16,627 bases of DNA from CAZOGW01 sp964579415. Its GTDB lineage: Bacteria; Actinomycetota; Acidimicrobiia; Spongiisociales; UBA5794. The stretch's first letter is position 1; every line of letters begins with the position of its first letter. Positions 1 through 7,489 of the stretch are shown one piece after another. The DNA is taken from positions 1 through 16,627 of the forward strand of contig CAZOGW010000065.1 in the NCBI GenBank assembly GCA_964579415.1, in the 5' to 3' direction. The position numbers and the translations under genes were made by a program. Below the pieces are notes generated by a model, which made no database searches, was not told where the DNA came from, and saw only the letters and a program-made list of their open reading frames with translations.

Positions 1-5
1 TTCAT

Positions 6-32
6 CCTCCCCCGCCGCTTCGGCGGGGGAGG
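6..32. terminator. 12-bp-stem G/C hairpin
   Basis: CCTCCCCCGCCG (6-17) pairs perfectly with CGGCGGGGGAGG (21-32) around a 3-nt CTT loop. No T-run follows on either strand, so it is not a textbook rho-independent terminator. High-GC actinobacteria often use such hairpins without a U-tract. It may serve a gene left of the window. Confidence 0.4.
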
Positions 33-235
33 TGGCCGATCGGCTCGCCTGGCGCGACGAGACCGCATCACGTGCACAGACCAACGGTGGGCCGATCGGC
101 CGGAGGGGGTCTTCGTCTCAGTGGTCGCCGGTGCCGTCGCCAAGTATGGGAAGGGACGCCTCGGAGCAGGCAACGTCAGAGCGCGCGATGAAGACCCCCC
201 TCCCCCCTGCCTCCGCAAAGCCTCCGTCAGGGGTA

Positions 236-261
236 CTCCCCCCGTCAAAGCCCGGGGGGAG
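236..261 (-). terminator. 9-bp-stem hairpin after the glucosidase gene
   Basis: CTCCCCCCG (236-244) pairs with CGGGGGGAG (253-261) around an 8-nt loop. It lies about 25 bp past the glucosidase stop in the direction of transcription, where a terminator would be expected. No U-tract follows, so the assignment rests on position and stem strength. Confidence 0.4.
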
Positions 262-286
262 ATGAAGAAGGCGGCCGCGGCTGTAG

Positions 287-2854
287 CTACTGCGCCCCGA
301 GCCACAGCAGGTTGGCGATGGCGCCCGTCCATCCGGTCTGGTGGCTGGCGCCGAGACCGGCGCCGTTCTCGCCGTTGAAATATTCGTAGAAGAGGATCAG
401 GTCTCGCCAGTGGGCGTCGCTCTGGAACGTCTCCTGCCCGCCATAGATCGCCCTCCTCCCGTCACCGTCGCGCAGGAACATGCCCGTCAGCCGTTGGCCG
501 ATCTCGAGGGCGACCTCGAGCAGGTTGAGCCGGCGCCCCGACCCGGTGGGGAAGTCGATCGTGAAGCGATCGCCGTAGTAGCGGTGAAGCTCAGTCAACG
601 AGCGCAGGATCACCAGGTTCATCGGGACCCACACCGGCCCACGCCAGTTCGAGTTGCCTCCGAACATCCCGCTGTCCGACTCGGCAGGCACGTAGCGGAC
701 CTCGTAGTGCCGGCCGTCCCATTCCCACTCGTAGGGATGGTCGAGGTGGGCACGCGACAGCGATCGGATCCCGTACGGGCTGAGGAATTCGCTCTCGTCG
801 AGCATCACGGTCAGGATCCTGCGCAGCTGGTCAGCGTTGACGAGTGAGAGCAGGCGACGACCCTCGGGGTTGGGTCCCGGCATGTGGGCGAGCATGGGGA
901 CCGTCGTGCCGAATCCGGCGGAGATCCGGCGCACCTCCTCGATCAGCTGCGGCTGCGCTGCGACCACATCGGGCTCGAACACCGTCGCGGCACACATCGG
1001 GAGCAACCCGACCAGCGATCTCACCCGCAGCGGGACCGTCGTACCGTCGGGCATCTGCAGGTGGTCGTAGAAGAAGGCGTCCTGCTCGTCCCACAGGGGC
1101 GTGTCGGCTCCGGGCGGCGTGAGGGCCACCGCGATCCATGCGAAGTGGGCGCCGAACTTCAGTGCGATGTCGGCGTAGCTGCTGTCCTCGCGCCCCAGCT
1201 CCACCGCGATCTGGAGCATCCACTGGCAGTAGAGCGCCATCCACGCCGTGCCGTCGGCCTGCTGCAGCGTCCAGCCGCTGGGCAACGGTGCCGAGCGGTC
1301 GAAGACGCCGATGTTGTCGAGGCCGAGGAAGCCGCCCTGGAAGAGGTTGCGGTCGCCGGGGTCCTCGCGGTTGACCCACCACGTGAAGTTTGTGAGAAGC
1401 CTCTGGAACACCCGCTTGAGGAACCCACGGTCGCCGGCGCCGCGGAGTTGCCGCTCGCGCTCATAGACCGACAGCGCCGCCCATGCGGTGACAGGCGGGT
1501 TGACGTCGCCGAAGTTCCACTCGTAGGCGGGTATCTGGCCATTGGGGTGCTGGTAGCGGGTGTGAAGGAGCACCTCGACCTGTTCCTTGGCGAAGTCGAG
1601 GTCGACCAGTGACAGCGGGGCGCACTGGAACGCCAGGTCCCATGCGGCGAACCACGGGTACTCCCATGTGTCGGGCATGGAGAGAACGTCGGCGGCTTTC
1701 ATGTGGAACCAGGCCCGGTTGCGAATCGGGGATGGGTGCGGGTCCCACGGGTTCACTCCGTGCTCACGGAGCCAGCGGTGGACGTCGTACTCGTAGTACT
1801 GCTTGGACCACAACATTCCGGCCAGCGCCTGACGCATCACAAGGCTGCGGTCGGCGTCGAGCGACCCGGGGATGACGGTGGCGTAGAAGGCGTCCGCCTC
1901 GGCGATACGCTCGGCGAAGACGGTGTCGGCATCGACCGGAGCGGGGCCGGCGCCGGAGTGCAGCCGGGCATGGATCACGGTGGTCCCGCCGGCAGGCACC
2001 TCCACCACATGGTGGGCGGCGCATTTCGTGCCGGCGTCGGCATCGACGGGAGCGCCATGGACCACGTGGTCGTCGATGGCGGCCTTGGGACCGGTCTCGT
2101 TGTCGCAGAACAGCAGATCTCCACCGGACTCGAAGCGCCATTCACCCAGCGTGTCGTGACGGGCGAGCACCGTGTCGCCGTCACGGGTGAGCGACGGTTT
2201 CGCCGCGCCGGCTCCCCACGACCACGTGTTGCGGAACCACAGCGTGGGCAGCACGTGCAGCGGCGCCGGCTCCGGACCGCGGTTGCACACGGTGACGCGC
2301 ATCAGGATGTCGTCGGGGGCGGCCTTGGCGTACTCGACGAAGATGTCGAAGTAGCGGTCGTCTTCGAAGGCGCCGGTGTCGAGCAGCTCGTACTCGAGGC
2401 CCTGCCGGCCCCGGCGGGCATTGGTGGCGACGAGGTCCTCGTAGGGGAAGGCGCGCTGCGGGTACTTGTAGAGCATCTTCATGTACGAGTGGGTAGGGGT
2501 GCTGTCGAGGAAGAACCAGTACTCCTTGGCATCCTCGCCATGGTTGCCCTGACTGTTGTCGAGGCCGAACATCCGCTCCTTGAGGATCGGGTCGGCTCCG
2601 TTCCACAGCGCCAGGGCCAGGCAGAGCTGCTGGCGGGAGTCGCAGATGCCGGCGATCCCGTCCTCTCCCCACCGGTAGGCGCGCCGGCGTGCCTGGGCGT
2701 GGGTGAAATGGCTCCAGGCGTCGCCGTCGGCGCTGTAGTCCTCGCGGACGGTGCCCCACTGGCGTTCGGCGAGGTAGGGGCCCCAGGCTTTCCACGGCGC
2801 GGCGCCGGTCCGTGCCTCGTCGAGCCGGAGCTCCTCAGGTGTCTGCGTGGCCAT
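287..2854 (-). CDS. GH63-family glucosidase (MGH1-like glycoside hydrolase)
   Basis: The 855-residue protein is predicted to be a retained, cytoplasmic exo-acting alpha-glycosidase of the GH63 / mannosyl-oligosaccharide-glucosidase-like group; no signal peptide is visible. The N-terminal half (about 20-330) looks like the beta-rich GH63 domain. The C-terminal half (about 335-855) is the (alpha/alpha)6 barrel. It has FAAWD with Asp406, a likely catalytic acid, then WRGPVW at 737-742, and the signature FYEYFNGE (822-829) with Glu824 as likely base, followed by GASHQTGWTG (835-844). In GH63 the acidic pair sits in these two segments; the residue assignment is by motif only. The ATG lies 6 bp after the stop of the PLP-enzyme gene and has no clear Shine-Dalgarno, so translation may be coupled. 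In bacteria related enzymes act on mannosylglycerate, glucosylglycerate or other glucosides; the substrate here is unknown. Confidence 0.88.
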   Translation of the reverse strand: MATQTPEELRLDEARTGAAPWKAWGPYLAERQWGTVREDYSADGDAWSHFTHAQARRRAYRWGEDGIAGICDSRQQLCLALALWNGADPILKERMFGLDNSQGNHGEDAKEYWFFLDSTPTHSYMKMLYKYPQRAFPYEDLVATNARRGRQGLEYELLDTGAFEDDRYFDIFVEYAKAAPDDILMRVTVCNRGPEPAPLHVLPTLWFRNTWSWGAGAAKPSLTRDGDTVLARHDTLGEWRFESGGDLLFCDNETGPKAAIDDHVVHGAPVDADAGTKCAAHHVVEVPAGGTTVIHARLHSGAGPAPVDADTVFAERIAEADAFYATVIPGSLDADRSLVMRQALAGMLWSKQYYEYDVHRWLREHGVNPWDPHPSPIRNRAWFHMKAADVLSMPDTWEYPWFAAWDLAFQCAPLSLVDLDFAKEQVEVLLHTRYQHPNGQIPAYEWNFGDVNPPVTAWAALSVYERERQLRGAGDRGFLKRVFQRLLTNFTWWVNREDPGDRNLFQGGFLGLDNIGVFDRSAPLPSGWTLQQADGTAWMALYCQWMLQIAVELGREDSSYADIALKFGAHFAWIAVALTPPGADTPLWDEQDAFFYDHLQMPDGTTVPLRVRSLVGLLPMCAATVFEPDVVAAQPQLIEEVRRISAGFGTTVPMLAHMPGPNPEGRRLLSLVNADQLRRILTVMLDESEFLSPYGIRSLSRAHLDHPYEWEWDGRHYEVRYVPAESDSGMFGGNSNWRGPVWVPMNLVILRSLTELHRYYGDRFTIDFPTGSGRRLNLLEVALEIGQRLTGMFLRDGDGRRAIYGGQETFQSDAHWRDLILFYEYFNGENGAGLGASHQTGWTGAIANLLWLGAQ

Positions 2855-2860
2855 GGCCGG

Positions 2861-4063
2861 TCACAGGACGCCGAGGAGGTCTTCGACGATGTCGTCGGGG
2901 TCTTCGATCCCCACCGAGACCCGGAACACCCCGTCCCCGGCGTAGGCGCGGTAGGCATCGAGGGCGTCTCCCTCCATGCGGTAGGTGCTTTCCATGAGGT
3001 CATCGGTGGGGAGCCAGTAGATCAGGCTGCGGTGATGGCCGAGGGAGACGGCGTAATGGACGAGGCGGAGCTGTTTCATCATCCGCTCCGCCACCGCGCC
3101 ACCGTCATCGACCTGGAAGGTGAGCATCCCGGAGAAGTTGCGCATCTGCGCCTTCGCCAGCTCGTGCTGGGGGTGCGACTCGAGGCCCGGGTACATGACG
3201 CGTTTCACCGCGGGATGGCCCTCCAGGGCGTGGGCGACTGCCAGTGCCCCCGCCTGGTGCGCCTCCATGCGAAGCGGCAGGGTGGCGACTCCGCGCAGGA
3301 TGAGCCAGGCGTTGAAGGGGGACAGGATGCCGCCGTGGTGGAAGGTGGCCTCGAGGCTGAGGGCGTCGAGTCGGTCCCGGTTGGCGAGCACGGCCCCGCC
3401 GACGGCGTCGCCGTGGCCGCCGATGTACTTGGTCAGTGAGTGCAGCACGTAGTCGACACCGAGCTGGGCGGGCCGGGTGGCGACCGGCGTGGAGAAGGTC
3501 GAGTCGGCCACCACCTCGGCGCCGGCCCGGTGGGCGATAGCGGTGACCGCGGCCAGGTCGGTGAGGCGCATGATGGGATTGGCCGGGGACTCCAGCCACA
3601 CCAGCTTGGCGGGCCGCTCCAGGGCGCCGGCGACGGCGTCGAGGTCGGAGGCGTCGACAGTGTCAACCTCGATCCCGAATCGGGGCAGCGTGTTGCGGAT
3701 CAGCTCTGCCACCCCGGGGTAGGTGACGTCGGAGACGACGATGCGGTCGCCCGCCGACAGCAGGGAGAGCACGATGGCCGCCGCCGCGGCCATCCCCGAG
3801 GCGTATACCCGGCCGTCTTCGGTCCCCTCCAGGGCAGCCAGCTTCTTCTCCAGTTGACGCACGGTGGGGTTGCCCCAGCGGGTGTAGAAATAGCTGCCCT
3901 CGGCGTGCTCGTCGTGGGCGGAGAACCCGGTCGGCTCGTCGACCACGTAGGTGGTGGACATCACCAGGTTCGGCGTGGCCGCACGGGTCACCGGATCAGG
4001 CTCCTCCCCGGCGTGAACCGCCGCCGTCCGCAGCTTGGCGTGCTCGGGAAGGTCGGTGCTCAT
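2861..4063 (-). CDS. Cys/Met-metabolism PLP-dependent enzyme (cystathionine gamma-synthase/lyase superfamily)
   Basis: The 400-residue length is typical of this fold-type I family, which makes or breaks C-S bonds in methionine, cysteine and homocysteine metabolism in the cytoplasm. The PLP lysine is Lys212 in HSLTKYIGGH. The phosphate-binding YTRWGNPT (60-67), Tyr115 in SDVTYPG, the cofactor aspartate in VADSTF (185-190) and the substrate-carboxylate arginine Arg381 in FRVSVGIED are present. Two features are atypical. The cysteine that marks methionine gamma-lyase, just after the active tyrosine, is absent (TYPGV). The usual SLGG-ESL-HPA stretch reads SLGHHRSLIYWLP (340-352). The exact reaction therefore stays open. 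I chose the ATG at 4063 because GAGGAG lies 11 nt upstream and the family N-terminus (RTAAVHAGEEPD) begins here. It is the first gene of a two-gene unit with the glucosidase. Confidence 0.88.
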   Translation of the reverse strand: MSTDLPEHAKLRTAAVHAGEEPDPVTRAATPNLVMSTTYVVDEPTGFSAHDEHAEGSYFYTRWGNPTVRQLEKKLAALEGTEDGRVYASGMAAAAAIVLSLLSAGDRIVVSDVTYPGVAELIRNTLPRFGIEVDTVDASDLDAVAGALERPAKLVWLESPANPIMRLTDLAAVTAIAHRAGAEVVADSTFSTPVATRPAQLGVDYVLHSLTKYIGGHGDAVGGAVLANRDRLDALSLEATFHHGGILSPFNAWLILRGVATLPLRMEAHQAGALAVAHALEGHPAVKRVMYPGLESHPQHELAKAQMRNFSGMLTFQVDDGGAVAERMMKQLRLVHYAVSLGHHRSLIYWLPTDDLMESTYRMEGDALDAYRAYAGDGVFRVSVGIEDPDDIVEDLLGVL

Positions 4064-4156
4064 CGGTCGTGTGTCTCCTCTTGCGGCGATGGACAGAGAC
4101 ACTACCCCCGTGGCGAGGGGCCGCTGACTGCCCCTCTTGGCGTAGGCTGGCGGACC

Positions 4157-4603
4157 ATGAGCACGTTCGAGACGACGCTGTGGAGCGGCGACGGCCGCAA
4201 CACCGGCATCCAGGTTCCCGAAGAGGTGGTCATCGAGTTCGGCCGGGGCAAGCGGGTCCCGGTGACGGTGACGATCGACGGGGACTACTCCTACCGCAGC
4301 ACCATCGCAGTGATGGGCGGGATGTACCTGATCCCGGTGGCGGCGGCGCACCGCAAGGCGGCCGGAATCGCCGCCGGGGACCCGATCACGGTCACGCTGG
4401 AGGTCGACGATGCTCCCCGCACGGTGACCCCGCCCCCGGAACTGGCCGCGGCGCTGGAAGTCGATCCCGCGGCGAAGGAGGCGTGGGAGAAGCTGTCGTA
4501 CTCGCACCAGCGCCGGCACGCCCTCGCCATCGAGGATGCCAAAGCGCCTGAGACCAAGGCCCGCCGCGTCGCCAAGGCCGTCGAGATGCTCCGGGGGAGC
4601 TAA
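4157..4603 (+). CDS. DUF1905 / YdeI-OmdA-like protein
   Basis: The 148-residue protein has two parts. Residues about 1-85 form a DUF1905 beta-barrel-like domain (FETTLWSGDG at the start, IPVAAAHRKAAGIAAGDPITVTLE later). Residues about 93-146 form the helical YdeI/OmpD-associated C-terminal motif (PPELAAAL, then SYSHQRRHALAIEDAKAPETKARR). The family is widespread and its biochemical role is not settled; names such as bacteriocin-protection protein come from E. coli YdeI. A TAGGCT -10-like hexamer (4143-4148) ends 8 nt before the ATG, with no Shine-Dalgarno, so the message may be leaderless. The gene is divergent from the PLP enzyme across 93 bp, and the tandem repeats follow its stop by a few bases. 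Confidence 0.85.
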   Translation: MSTFETTLWSGDGRNTGIQVPEEVVIEFGRGKRVPVTVTIDGDYSYRSTIAVMGGMYLIPVAAAHRKAAGIAAGDPITVTLEVDDAPRTVTPPPELAAALEVDPAAKEAWEKLSYSHQRRHALAIEDAKAPETKARRVAKAVEMLRGS

Positions 4604-4610
4604 CACTCCG

Positions 4611-4782
4611 AACCCAGGGTTCCCGACGCCGCCCAGCGTCGCCCACAGCCCAAACCTCACAGACACCGACGAACCCAGGGTTCCCGACGCCGCCCAGCGT
4701 CGCCCACAGCCCAAACCTCACAGGCACCGACGAACCCAGGGTTCCCGACGCCGCCCAGCGTCGCCCACAGCCCAAACCTCAC
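4611..4782. repeat. three tandem copies of a 61-bp hairpin repeat
   Basis: A 50-nt core starting AACCCAGGGTTCCCGACGCC occurs at 4611-4660, 4672-4721 and 4733-4782 with no difference that I can see. The 11-nt linkers between copies are AGACACCGACG and AGGCACCGACG, one base apart. Each core contains AACCC-A-GGGTT and a hairpin CGACGC-N6-GCGTCG (4624-4641, 4685-4702, 4746-4763). The 61-bp period is not a multiple of three, which argues against coding. The array fills the gap between two convergent genes, stopping 4 bp before the exporter's stop codon, so it may act as a bidirectional terminator or be a local expansion of a dispersed element. Confidence 0.9.
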
Positions 4783-4786
4783 CGCG

Positions 4787-5719
4787 CTAGGACTCTGCGG
4801 TCGCCGGCTCGAGCCTCGGTGCCGCAGTGCGGCGGCTGATGGCGACGCCGAGGAGGCACAGGGCACCACCGGCGAGGGCGACGGCGGTCGGGGTCTCGTC
4901 GAGCACGATCCACGACATCACCACCGCGATGGCGGGGACCGCCAGCGTGGTCGAGGTGAGGCTGCCGGCGGTGGTGCGGGAGAGGGCGTAGGCCCACAGG
5001 GTGAACCCGATCGCGGTGGGGAAGAGGCCGAGATAGCCGACCGCCAGGATCGTCGACGCGTCCGCCACGGCCAACTCCCGCACCAGTTGGGGGAGGAACG
5101 GGGTGAGGACGGCGGCGCCGATGACACATCCCACCCAGGTGGCGGTGAGTGTGTCCACCGAGCGCAGCGCCACCTTCTGGGTGAGTACGCCGGCGGCGTA
5201 GAGCACCGCGGTGACCACGCCGAGCACGACGCCGAGGGTCTCGTTGCCCCCGTCGCCGGTTCCCGCGGCGATGATCACCACCCCGCTGAAGGCGATGGCG
5301 ATGCCGGCGAGGAGCGGCCGGGGGAATCCCTCGTGGAGGAACACGCCGGCGCCGATGGCGACCAGGATCGGGGCGATGTTCACCAGCATCGCCGCGGTGC
5401 CGGCGTCGAGGTGGTGTTCGGCGGCGTTGAGCACCACGCTGTAGCCGGCGAACCACAAGATGCCGTACGCCGCCACCATCGCCAGTGCCGAGCCACGCGG
5501 CACCGGGCGACGGTGGCGGAGGGCCACCACACCGAGGGCGAGGGAGCCGACGAGCAACCGGCCGAGAGCGAGCGGTCCCGGCGAGACGCTGTCCGCCAGG
5601 GCTCGGATGGCGATGAACGCCGAGGCCCAGACCACGAGGACCACCACAACGGCGGCAGGGACAAGCCAGGTGCGGGTGTCGCTGTCGGCGACGGGATCGG
5701 TGCGTGTGGGCGAGGTCAT
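4787..5719 (-). CDS. EamA-family (DMT superfamily) transporter
   Basis: The 310-residue inner-membrane protein has about ten hydrophobic segments arranged as two EamA repeats, about 17-152 and 163-295. The first begins with VVWASAFIAIR, the usual DMT opening. The second repeat carries the typical GLFPTAIGFTLWAYAL (231-246) and the closing helix ending near VAISRR. Members export metabolites or amino acids; the substrate cannot be read from the sequence. The gene is divergent from a LysR regulator across about 227 bp, a common layout in which the regulator controls the exporter. Its upstream region holds a perfect TTGACA (complement of 5769-5774) and an 8-bp palindrome GACATGTC (5765-5772), though no good -10 stands at the right distance. 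The stop is TAG, 4 bp from the end of the tandem repeat array. Confidence 0.9.
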   Translation of the reverse strand: MTSPTRTDPVADSDTRTWLVPAAVVVVLVVWASAFIAIRALADSVSPGPLALGRLLVGSLALGVVALRHRRPVPRGSALAMVAAYGILWFAGYSVVLNAAEHHLDAGTAAMLVNIAPILVAIGAGVFLHEGFPRPLLAGIAIAFSGVVIIAAGTGDGGNETLGVVLGVVTAVLYAAGVLTQKVALRSVDTLTATWVGCVIGAAVLTPFLPQLVRELAVADASTILAVGYLGLFPTAIGFTLWAYALSRTTAGSLTSTTLAVPAIAVVMSWIVLDETPTAVALAGGALCLLGVAISRRTAAPRLEPATAES

Positions 5720-5911
5720 GTGCGCAGAGTGAGGGACCCGGCCCCGCCCTGCAAGCGGTTATCGGACATGTCAATGGGTGCGCCCCGTCGGGCGACTCGG
5801 TCGCAGCCGGAGGGCACGTGGGGCGGGGACTCGATGGCGGGGCTGGTGCATATGGGCGCTGTCATGGCGCCAGCCTGCCTTGCCGCATTCATCAGCACAA
5901 GCGACTGTTTC

Positions 5912-5946
5912 TCAACAACCGTTCAGTTCTGCTGTATTGTTCTCGG
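5912..5946 (+). promoter_or_regulatory. predicted leaderless promoter of the LysR gene
   Basis: TCAACA (5912-5917) and TATTGT (5935-5940) are 17 bp apart, and the GTG start begins 6 nt after the -10. This places the predicted transcript start on the start codon. The -35 matches TTGACA at 4 of 6 positions and the -10 fits the actinobacterial TANNNT pattern. ACTG (5903-5906) and CAGT (5923-5926) flank the -35 as a weak inverted pair that might be an autoregulatory site. Confidence 0.5.
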
Positions 5947-6858
5947 GTGCTCGACACCCACCGCCTCCGCATCTTCCGGGCCGTGGTCGCCGCCGGGTCC
6001 GTCAACGGAGCCGCCGCCCAGCTCGGCTACACCCCCTCGGCGGTGAGCCAGCACGTGACCGCTCTGCAGAAGCAGACCGGGCTCACGCTGGTTGAGCGTC
6101 GCGGCCGCGGCATCGAGCCCACCGCCGCCGGACTGCGCCTCGCCGAGGAGGCCGCCGAGGTGCTGGAGCGCCTCGCCGCGCTGGAGTCCGTGGCCGGCGA
6201 CCTGCGCCAGGGCCGAGTCGGCAGCCTCACCGTGAGCTACGTCGCCTCCGCCGGGACCGCCTGGATCCCTCCGGTGGTGGCGACGCTGTCCCGCGAGTTC
6301 CCCAACCTGCGCCTCGACCTGCGCCTGGTCGAACTGGCCGCCGAGTCGTCGTTCGTGCCCGACATCGAGATCTACGTCGCCGGAGCCGCCTCGCCCGGCG
6401 CCGCCATCGACGGCTATGACGTGACCCTGTTGCTCGAGGAGCCATACGTCGCCGTCGTGCCCGACGACCACCGCCTCGCCGGCATGGCCGAAGTGGCGTT
6501 GTCAGACCTCCGCGACGAGTCGTTCGTCGACAACGACGTCACCCGAGGCCCGTGCCGTCAGGTATGGCTCGACGCCTGCGCCACCGCCGGGTTCTCCCCC
6601 TGCTTCCAAGTGGAGGCCCACGACTACCAGACCGCCATCGCCTTCGTCGCCGCCGGCGTCGGCGTCACCGTCCTCCCCCGCCTCGGCACCGCCCACCTCC
6701 CGCCCGGCGTCGTCACCCTCCCCGTGGTAGACCCCGAGCCGCGCCGCCGCATCATGCTCCGCATCAAACGCTCCGTACGCCACCACCCCGCGGTGGCCCG
6801 TGCCGTGGAGCTACTGGCAGAACGATCGCAGGAGGCCGTAGGCAAGGGCGGGTCCTGA
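5947..6858 (+). CDS. LysR-family transcriptional regulator
   Basis: The 303-residue length is standard for LTTRs. The winged HTH occupies about residues 1-60 (LRIFRAVVAAGSVNGAAAQLGYTPSAVSQHVTALQKQTG). The effector-binding domain (about 87-290) opens with GSLTVSYVASAGTAWIP and includes the conserved AFVAAGVGVTVLPRL near residues 238-252. I chose the GTG at 5947 because the HTH begins at once after it and a -10 hexamer lies 6 nt upstream; in-frame starts further left would add an unrelated tail. The divergent EamA exporter is the probable target. The ligand is unknown. Confidence 0.9.
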   Translation: MLDTHRLRIFRAVVAAGSVNGAAAQLGYTPSAVSQHVTALQKQTGLTLVERRGRGIEPTAAGLRLAEEAAEVLERLAALESVAGDLRQGRVGSLTVSYVASAGTAWIPPVVATLSREFPNLRLDLRLVELAAESSFVPDIEIYVAGAASPGAAIDGYDVTLLLEEPYVAVVPDDHRLAGMAEVALSDLRDESFVDNDVTRGPCRQVWLDACATAGFSPCFQVEAHDYQTAIAFVAAGVGVTVLPRLGTAHLPPGVVTLPVVDPEPRRRIMLRIKRSVRHHPAVARAVELLAERSQEAVGKGGS

Positions 6859-6926
6859 CGCCGTCAAGGCTCCTTCTGACCCTGAACGTGAGGTAGGCCC
6901 TCATCTCCGAGCGCTCACGGCCACGA

Positions 6927-6975
6927 CGGCCCGACCGCCAATGACGCAAGTCCTGCACCTGCGGCGGTCGGGCCG
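6927..6975. terminator. bidirectional hairpin between convergent genes
   Basis: CGGCCCGACCGCC (6927-6939) pairs perfectly over 13 bp with GGCGGTCGGGCCG (6963-6975) around a 23-nt loop. It sits in the 133-bp gap between the LysR stop and the SRPBCC stop, so it could end transcription from both sides. Neither side has a U-tract. Confidence 0.55.
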
Positions 6976-6991
6976 GATGGGCGGGCGGACG

Positions 6992-7489
6992 TCACCCGGC
7001 CATGGGTGAACCCGTCTCGAGGAGCGTCTTGAGGTCGCTGAGGATCCAGCTCCAGCCGCCCATGCCGGTCTCGTTGAACTTCTCGGCCACCATCGCAGCC
7101 ATGATCGGCTGACCCTCGACCTCGTGGGTCACGGTGAGCCGGGTGAACCCCGACTGGGTCTCGGCGATCTCCCAGGTCACCCGCGAGAAGCCCTCTTGGC
7201 GCATCTCGTCGCTGAACAGGAAGCGATATGTCTGCACCAGCTTGTTGGGCGGGTCGGCCTCGAGCACCTCGCCGTCGACGAGCGGGCCCTCGATCCCCAT
7301 CTCGACCATGGCGGCGCTGGCATCGGCCCGGTAGCTGCCGCCGGGTCGCAGTTCGTACACGGACGGCCCCTGGTAGCCGTAGCGGGCGGTCCACTCCGGG
7401 GTGGTGATTGCGTCCCAGATCTTCTGCGGTGCGGCCTTGATGTACACCTCGTAGATCTGCGTGGCAGGTGCGGGTCGGTCGATGGTCAT
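6992..7489 (-). CDS. SRPBCC / AHSA1-like START-fold protein
   Basis: The 165-residue protein has the AHSA1-like layout: an N-terminal strand with YEVYIKAAPQKIWDAITTPEWTARY (about 13-37), a central beta-sheet (PGGSYRAD, then GEVLEADPPNKLVQTYRF) and a C-terminal helix carrying GGWSWILSDLKTLLE (about 144-158). The fold makes a hydrophobic ligand cavity; the ligand is not known. Its ATG overlaps the stop of the ArsR gene as ATGA (7486-7489), so the two are translationally coupled. ArsR plus AHSA1 is a frequent pair in actinobacteria and is often annotated as an activator of Hsp90 ATPase; that name should not be read as function here. Confidence 0.88.
   Translation of the reverse strand: MTIDRPAPATQIYEVYIKAAPQKIWDAITTPEWTARYGYQGPSVYELRPGGSYRADASAAMVEMGIEGPLVDGEVLEADPPNKLVQTYRFLFSDEMRQEGFSRVTWEIAETQSGFTRLTVTHEVEGQPIMAAMVAEKFNETGMGGWSWILSDLKTLLETGSPMAG

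Larger units (their letters stand above)
1..286. other. non-coding stretch rich in G/C hairpins and inverted repeats
   Basis: I see no credible gene here: the open frames are low-complexity and have no recognisable domain. The stretch lies just past the stop of the minus-strand glucosidase. It holds two strong hairpins (6-32 and 236-261), a 12-bp palindrome GGCCGATCGGCC at 90-101 with a shorter copy GCCGATCGGC at 35-44, and an imperfect inverted pair (102-117 against 188-204) built on GTCTTCGTC/GATGAAGAC. The same TTCATC/GATGAAG words occur at both outer ends. This nested symmetry suggests a transcription-termination region or a dispersed intergenic repeat, but a single copy in one window cannot decide between them. 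Confidence 0.6.

Noticed and set aside
32..378. Two small plus-strand open frames in the left intergenic region.
   Set aside because: They are low-complexity, overlap each other and hairpins, and have no ribosome site or recognisable family.
1703..3439. A 578-codon plus-strand open frame across the glucosidase and PLP-enzyme genes.
   Set aside because: It is antisense to two well-supported genes and spans their junction. Its composition is the Val/Gly/Glu-rich type expected of a GC-rich shadow frame.
4611..4782. Possible CRISPR array.
   Set aside because: The repeats are 50 nt and the 11-nt intervals between them are nearly identical, so there are no unique spacers, and no cas gene is present.
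5765..5774. TTGACA and GACATGTC upstream of the exporter as a complete promoter-operator.
   Set aside because: No -10 hexamer lies 16-18 bp downstream of the TTGACA, and the palindrome is only 8 bp. It is kept as a remark in the exporter entry only.
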